A DNA stretch of 7,534 bases from Opitutaceae bacterium UBA6669. GTDB lineage: Bacteria; Verrucomicrobiota; Verrucomicrobiia; Opitutales; Opitutaceae. A model generated the notes under the pieces. The model was not told the DNA's origin. It saw only the letters and a list, made by a program, of their open reading frames with translations, and searched no databases. The DNA is taken from contig DKKJ01000063.1 in the NCBI GenBank assembly GCA_002455175.1, forward strand, positions 3,021 to 10,554. The letters are read 5' to 3'. Of this stretch, positions 6,481 to 7,534 are shown piece by piece (position 1 is the first letter of the stretch; each line of letters opens with the position of its first letter). Position numbers and translations under genes: made by a program.

Positions 6481-6530
6481 GTAAATTAATCTAACGATCT
6501 CATGCTGTAAAGGTTAACCCAGGAATTTAC
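6481..6530. repeat. AT-rich inverted repeat flanking the candidate DUF883 promoter
   Basis: GTAAATT (6481-6487) is repeated in perfect inverted form as AATTTAC (6524-6530), 36 bp apart. Inside it lies a second perfect palindrome, GGTTAACC (6512-6519). The block is clearly AT-richer than the flanking genes and brackets the candidate -35 and -10 boxes, as expected for an operator or a histone-like-protein site. No regulator is identified. Confidence 0.35.
6485..6511 (-). promoter_or_regulatory. Candidate promoter for the DUF883-YqjE-YqjK operon
   Basis: On the minus strand TTTACA (6511-6506) matches the -35 consensus at five of six bases. The -10 region is ambiguous: ATTAAT at 6490-6485 (15-bp spacer, four of six) or TTAATT one base earlier (16-bp spacer, three of six). 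Transcription would start near 6478, leaving a leader of about 120 nt. The rest of the 237-bp gap shows no gene and no terminator with a T-run for the histidine kinase. Confidence 0.35.
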
Positions 6531-6592
6531 CTGAAGTTTTCACGGGAACATGGCACAAACGTTGAAAATTGCACGACCTCGCGACCGATTGG

Positions 6593-7534
6593 CTAAGCCT
6601 TCTGCGGCAGGTTGAAGTAAAAATCGCTCCCTTTGCCCGGCTCGCTGGAACAAGCAATCGACCCGCCATGCGCGACGACGATCTCCCGGGAAATCGTCAG
6701 CCCCAAGCCTGCCCCTTTCGCTCGGGTCTGCCCCGGAACCCGATAAAAACGATCGAACACGCGGCCAACACTCTCCGGCGGAATACCTGGGCCCTGGTCG
6801 CGCACCCCAAAGCGGATAAACTCGGAGTCCGCCGGGACGGCATAGAGCGTGATCGTCGAGTGGGGCGGAGAGTATTTCGAGGCATTCCCGAGAAGGTTGA
6901 TGAACACGTGCCGTAGTCTATCCCGATCCACGGCGACGCTCGCTAACTCGGGGGCCTTCTCTATCACGAGGCGCTGCTCGGCCTCCTGGAGGATGGGTCT
7001 TATCTCTGCCCCCATCTCATTCAACAGCCCCTCCACCTCAACCTCTGTACGATTAAGCTCGGAAATCCCACTTTCCAGCCGAGAGAGGTCGAGGAGATCA
7101 TTGATGATGCGCAACAGCCGATCCGCTCCATCCCTCGCGGTCTCCAAAAGCTCTCGTTGCTCAGCGGTGATCGGACCCAGATTGGGCTCAAGCAACAGAT
7201 AGAGGGCCAACCGAAGGCTGGTCAAAGGCGTCTTTAACTCGTGACTCACGGTGCCCACCAAGTTGTTCTTGGCATCGTCGAGTAACCGAAATTTGGTGAC
7301 ATCTTGCAGAATGACCGCCGCTCCCTGCAGTCCGGTGATCGCATCTTCGATCGCCAGCGTGCGCGGCAGAAAATAGCGATCCTCATTTCCCGATCGTAAT
7401 ATCACCACCCGATCGTAACCAGTGGGCAGGTCGTGTTGCCCCGAAGCCACCACGCGGTCCACACTCTCCACTACGGGCTTGGGCAAGGCGTTTTCCGCCA
7501 AACCGAGCTCCTCGGCCGCCGGATTGAGCAATTC
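6593..7534 (-). CDS. Sensor histidine kinase, C-terminal part (PAS, HisKA, HATPase_c), cut by the window edge
   Basis: The frame is open to the right edge, giving 313 residues. The possible TTG at 7531 lies within a PAS-like start (ELLNPAAEELGL), so the true N-terminus, probably with sensor and membrane parts, is outside. Counting from the edge codon: PAS remainder 1-80, ending in AAVILQDVTKFR; HisKA with phosphoacceptor His98 in VSHELKTPLTSLRLAL; N box NLLGNASKYS with Asn213 and Asn217; G1 box DQGPGI (246-251); F box VFDRFYR; G2 box GAGLGLTISREIV. All catalytic elements are intact, so it should be an active autokinase. The PAS-to-HisKA junction looks like that of Pseudomonas KinB-type kinases, a resemblance only. 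It ends in TAG at 6595-6593, and no response regulator follows downstream within the window. Signal and partner are unknown. Confidence 0.92.
   Translation of the reverse strand, partial: ELLNPAAEELGLAENALPKPVVESVDRVVASGQHDLPTGYDRVVILRSGNEDRYFLPRTLAIEDAITGLQGAAVILQDVTKFRLLDDAKNNLVGTVSHELKTPLTSLRLALYLLLEPNLGPITAEQRELLETARDGADRLLRIINDLLDLSRLESGISELNRTEVEVEGLLNEMGAEIRPILQEAEQRLVIEKAPELASVAVDRDRLRHVFINLLGNASKYSPPHSTITLYAVPADSEFIRFGVRDQGPGIPPESVGRVFDRFYRVPGQTRAKGAGLGLTISREIVVAHGGSIACSSEPGKGSDFYFNLPQKA

Noticed and set aside
6551..6565. A sigma-54-like TGGCAC-N5-TTGA element on the plus strand
   Set aside because: The essential GC of the -12 element is missing, and it points into the antisense strand of the histidine kinase end with no plus-strand gene to drive.
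7389..7418. An 11-bp direct repeat, CCCGATCGTAA, at a 19-bp interval
   Set aside because: It lies in the histidine kinase reading frame in two different codon phases and adds no repeated peptide; probably coincidence of CGATCG-rich codons.

Overview
The window is an ordinary-looking chromosomal segment of a fairly GC-rich Gram-negative bacterium. It holds no mobile element, CRISPR array, tRNA or rRNA that I could recognise. The very long two-part U32 protein, the phasin/ABC1-kinase pair and the weak Shine-Dalgarno signals would suit a member of the Verrucomicrobiota or a neighbouring phylum. That placement is an inference from gene style and not a sequence match.

Layout. Positions 1-198 (+) are the last 65 codons of a membrane transporter-like protein cut by the left edge. 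Positions 274-2243 (+) are a two-gene unit: a small phasin-like coiled-coil protein and a full-length ABC1/UbiB-type atypical kinase, joined by a GTGA stop/start overlap. The kinase faces, across only 17 bp, an 874-residue U32-family protein on the minus strand (4885-2261). Upstream of that gene is a 243-bp gap (4886-5128) with a candidate promoter and a hairpin-forming leader. Next, also on the minus strand, is a three-gene cluster in the order DUF883/ElaB-YqjD type (6355-6047), YqjE-type holin-III membrane protein (5910-5521) and a basic YqjK-like protein (5542-5129). This is the order of E. coli yqjD-yqjE-yqjK. A 237-bp gap (6356-6592) carries an AT-rich candidate promoter region. The right end is the PAS, HisKA and HATPase part of a sensor histidine kinase (7534-6593, minus), cut by the window edge.

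How the genes may work together. The phasin-like protein and ABC1 kinase are almost certainly co-translated. The kinase family acts in isoprenoid-quinone and lipid biology, and the partner could tether or regulate it at the membrane. The DUF883/YqjE/YqjK trio probably forms a small membrane-associated module; in E. coli YqjD is a ribosome-binding inner-membrane protein of stationary phase. The U32 protein resembles the RlhA (YdcP) rRNA-hydroxylation branch, with a second Cys-rich U32-like half. The histidine kinase has no response regulator in view.

The observations most worth checking are the natural glycine in the kinase's alanine-rich loop, the doubled cysteine sets in the U32 protein, its structured leader, a predicted leaderless start for the phasin gene, and the retained yqjDEK-like order. 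I did not find evidence for a clearly novel system.
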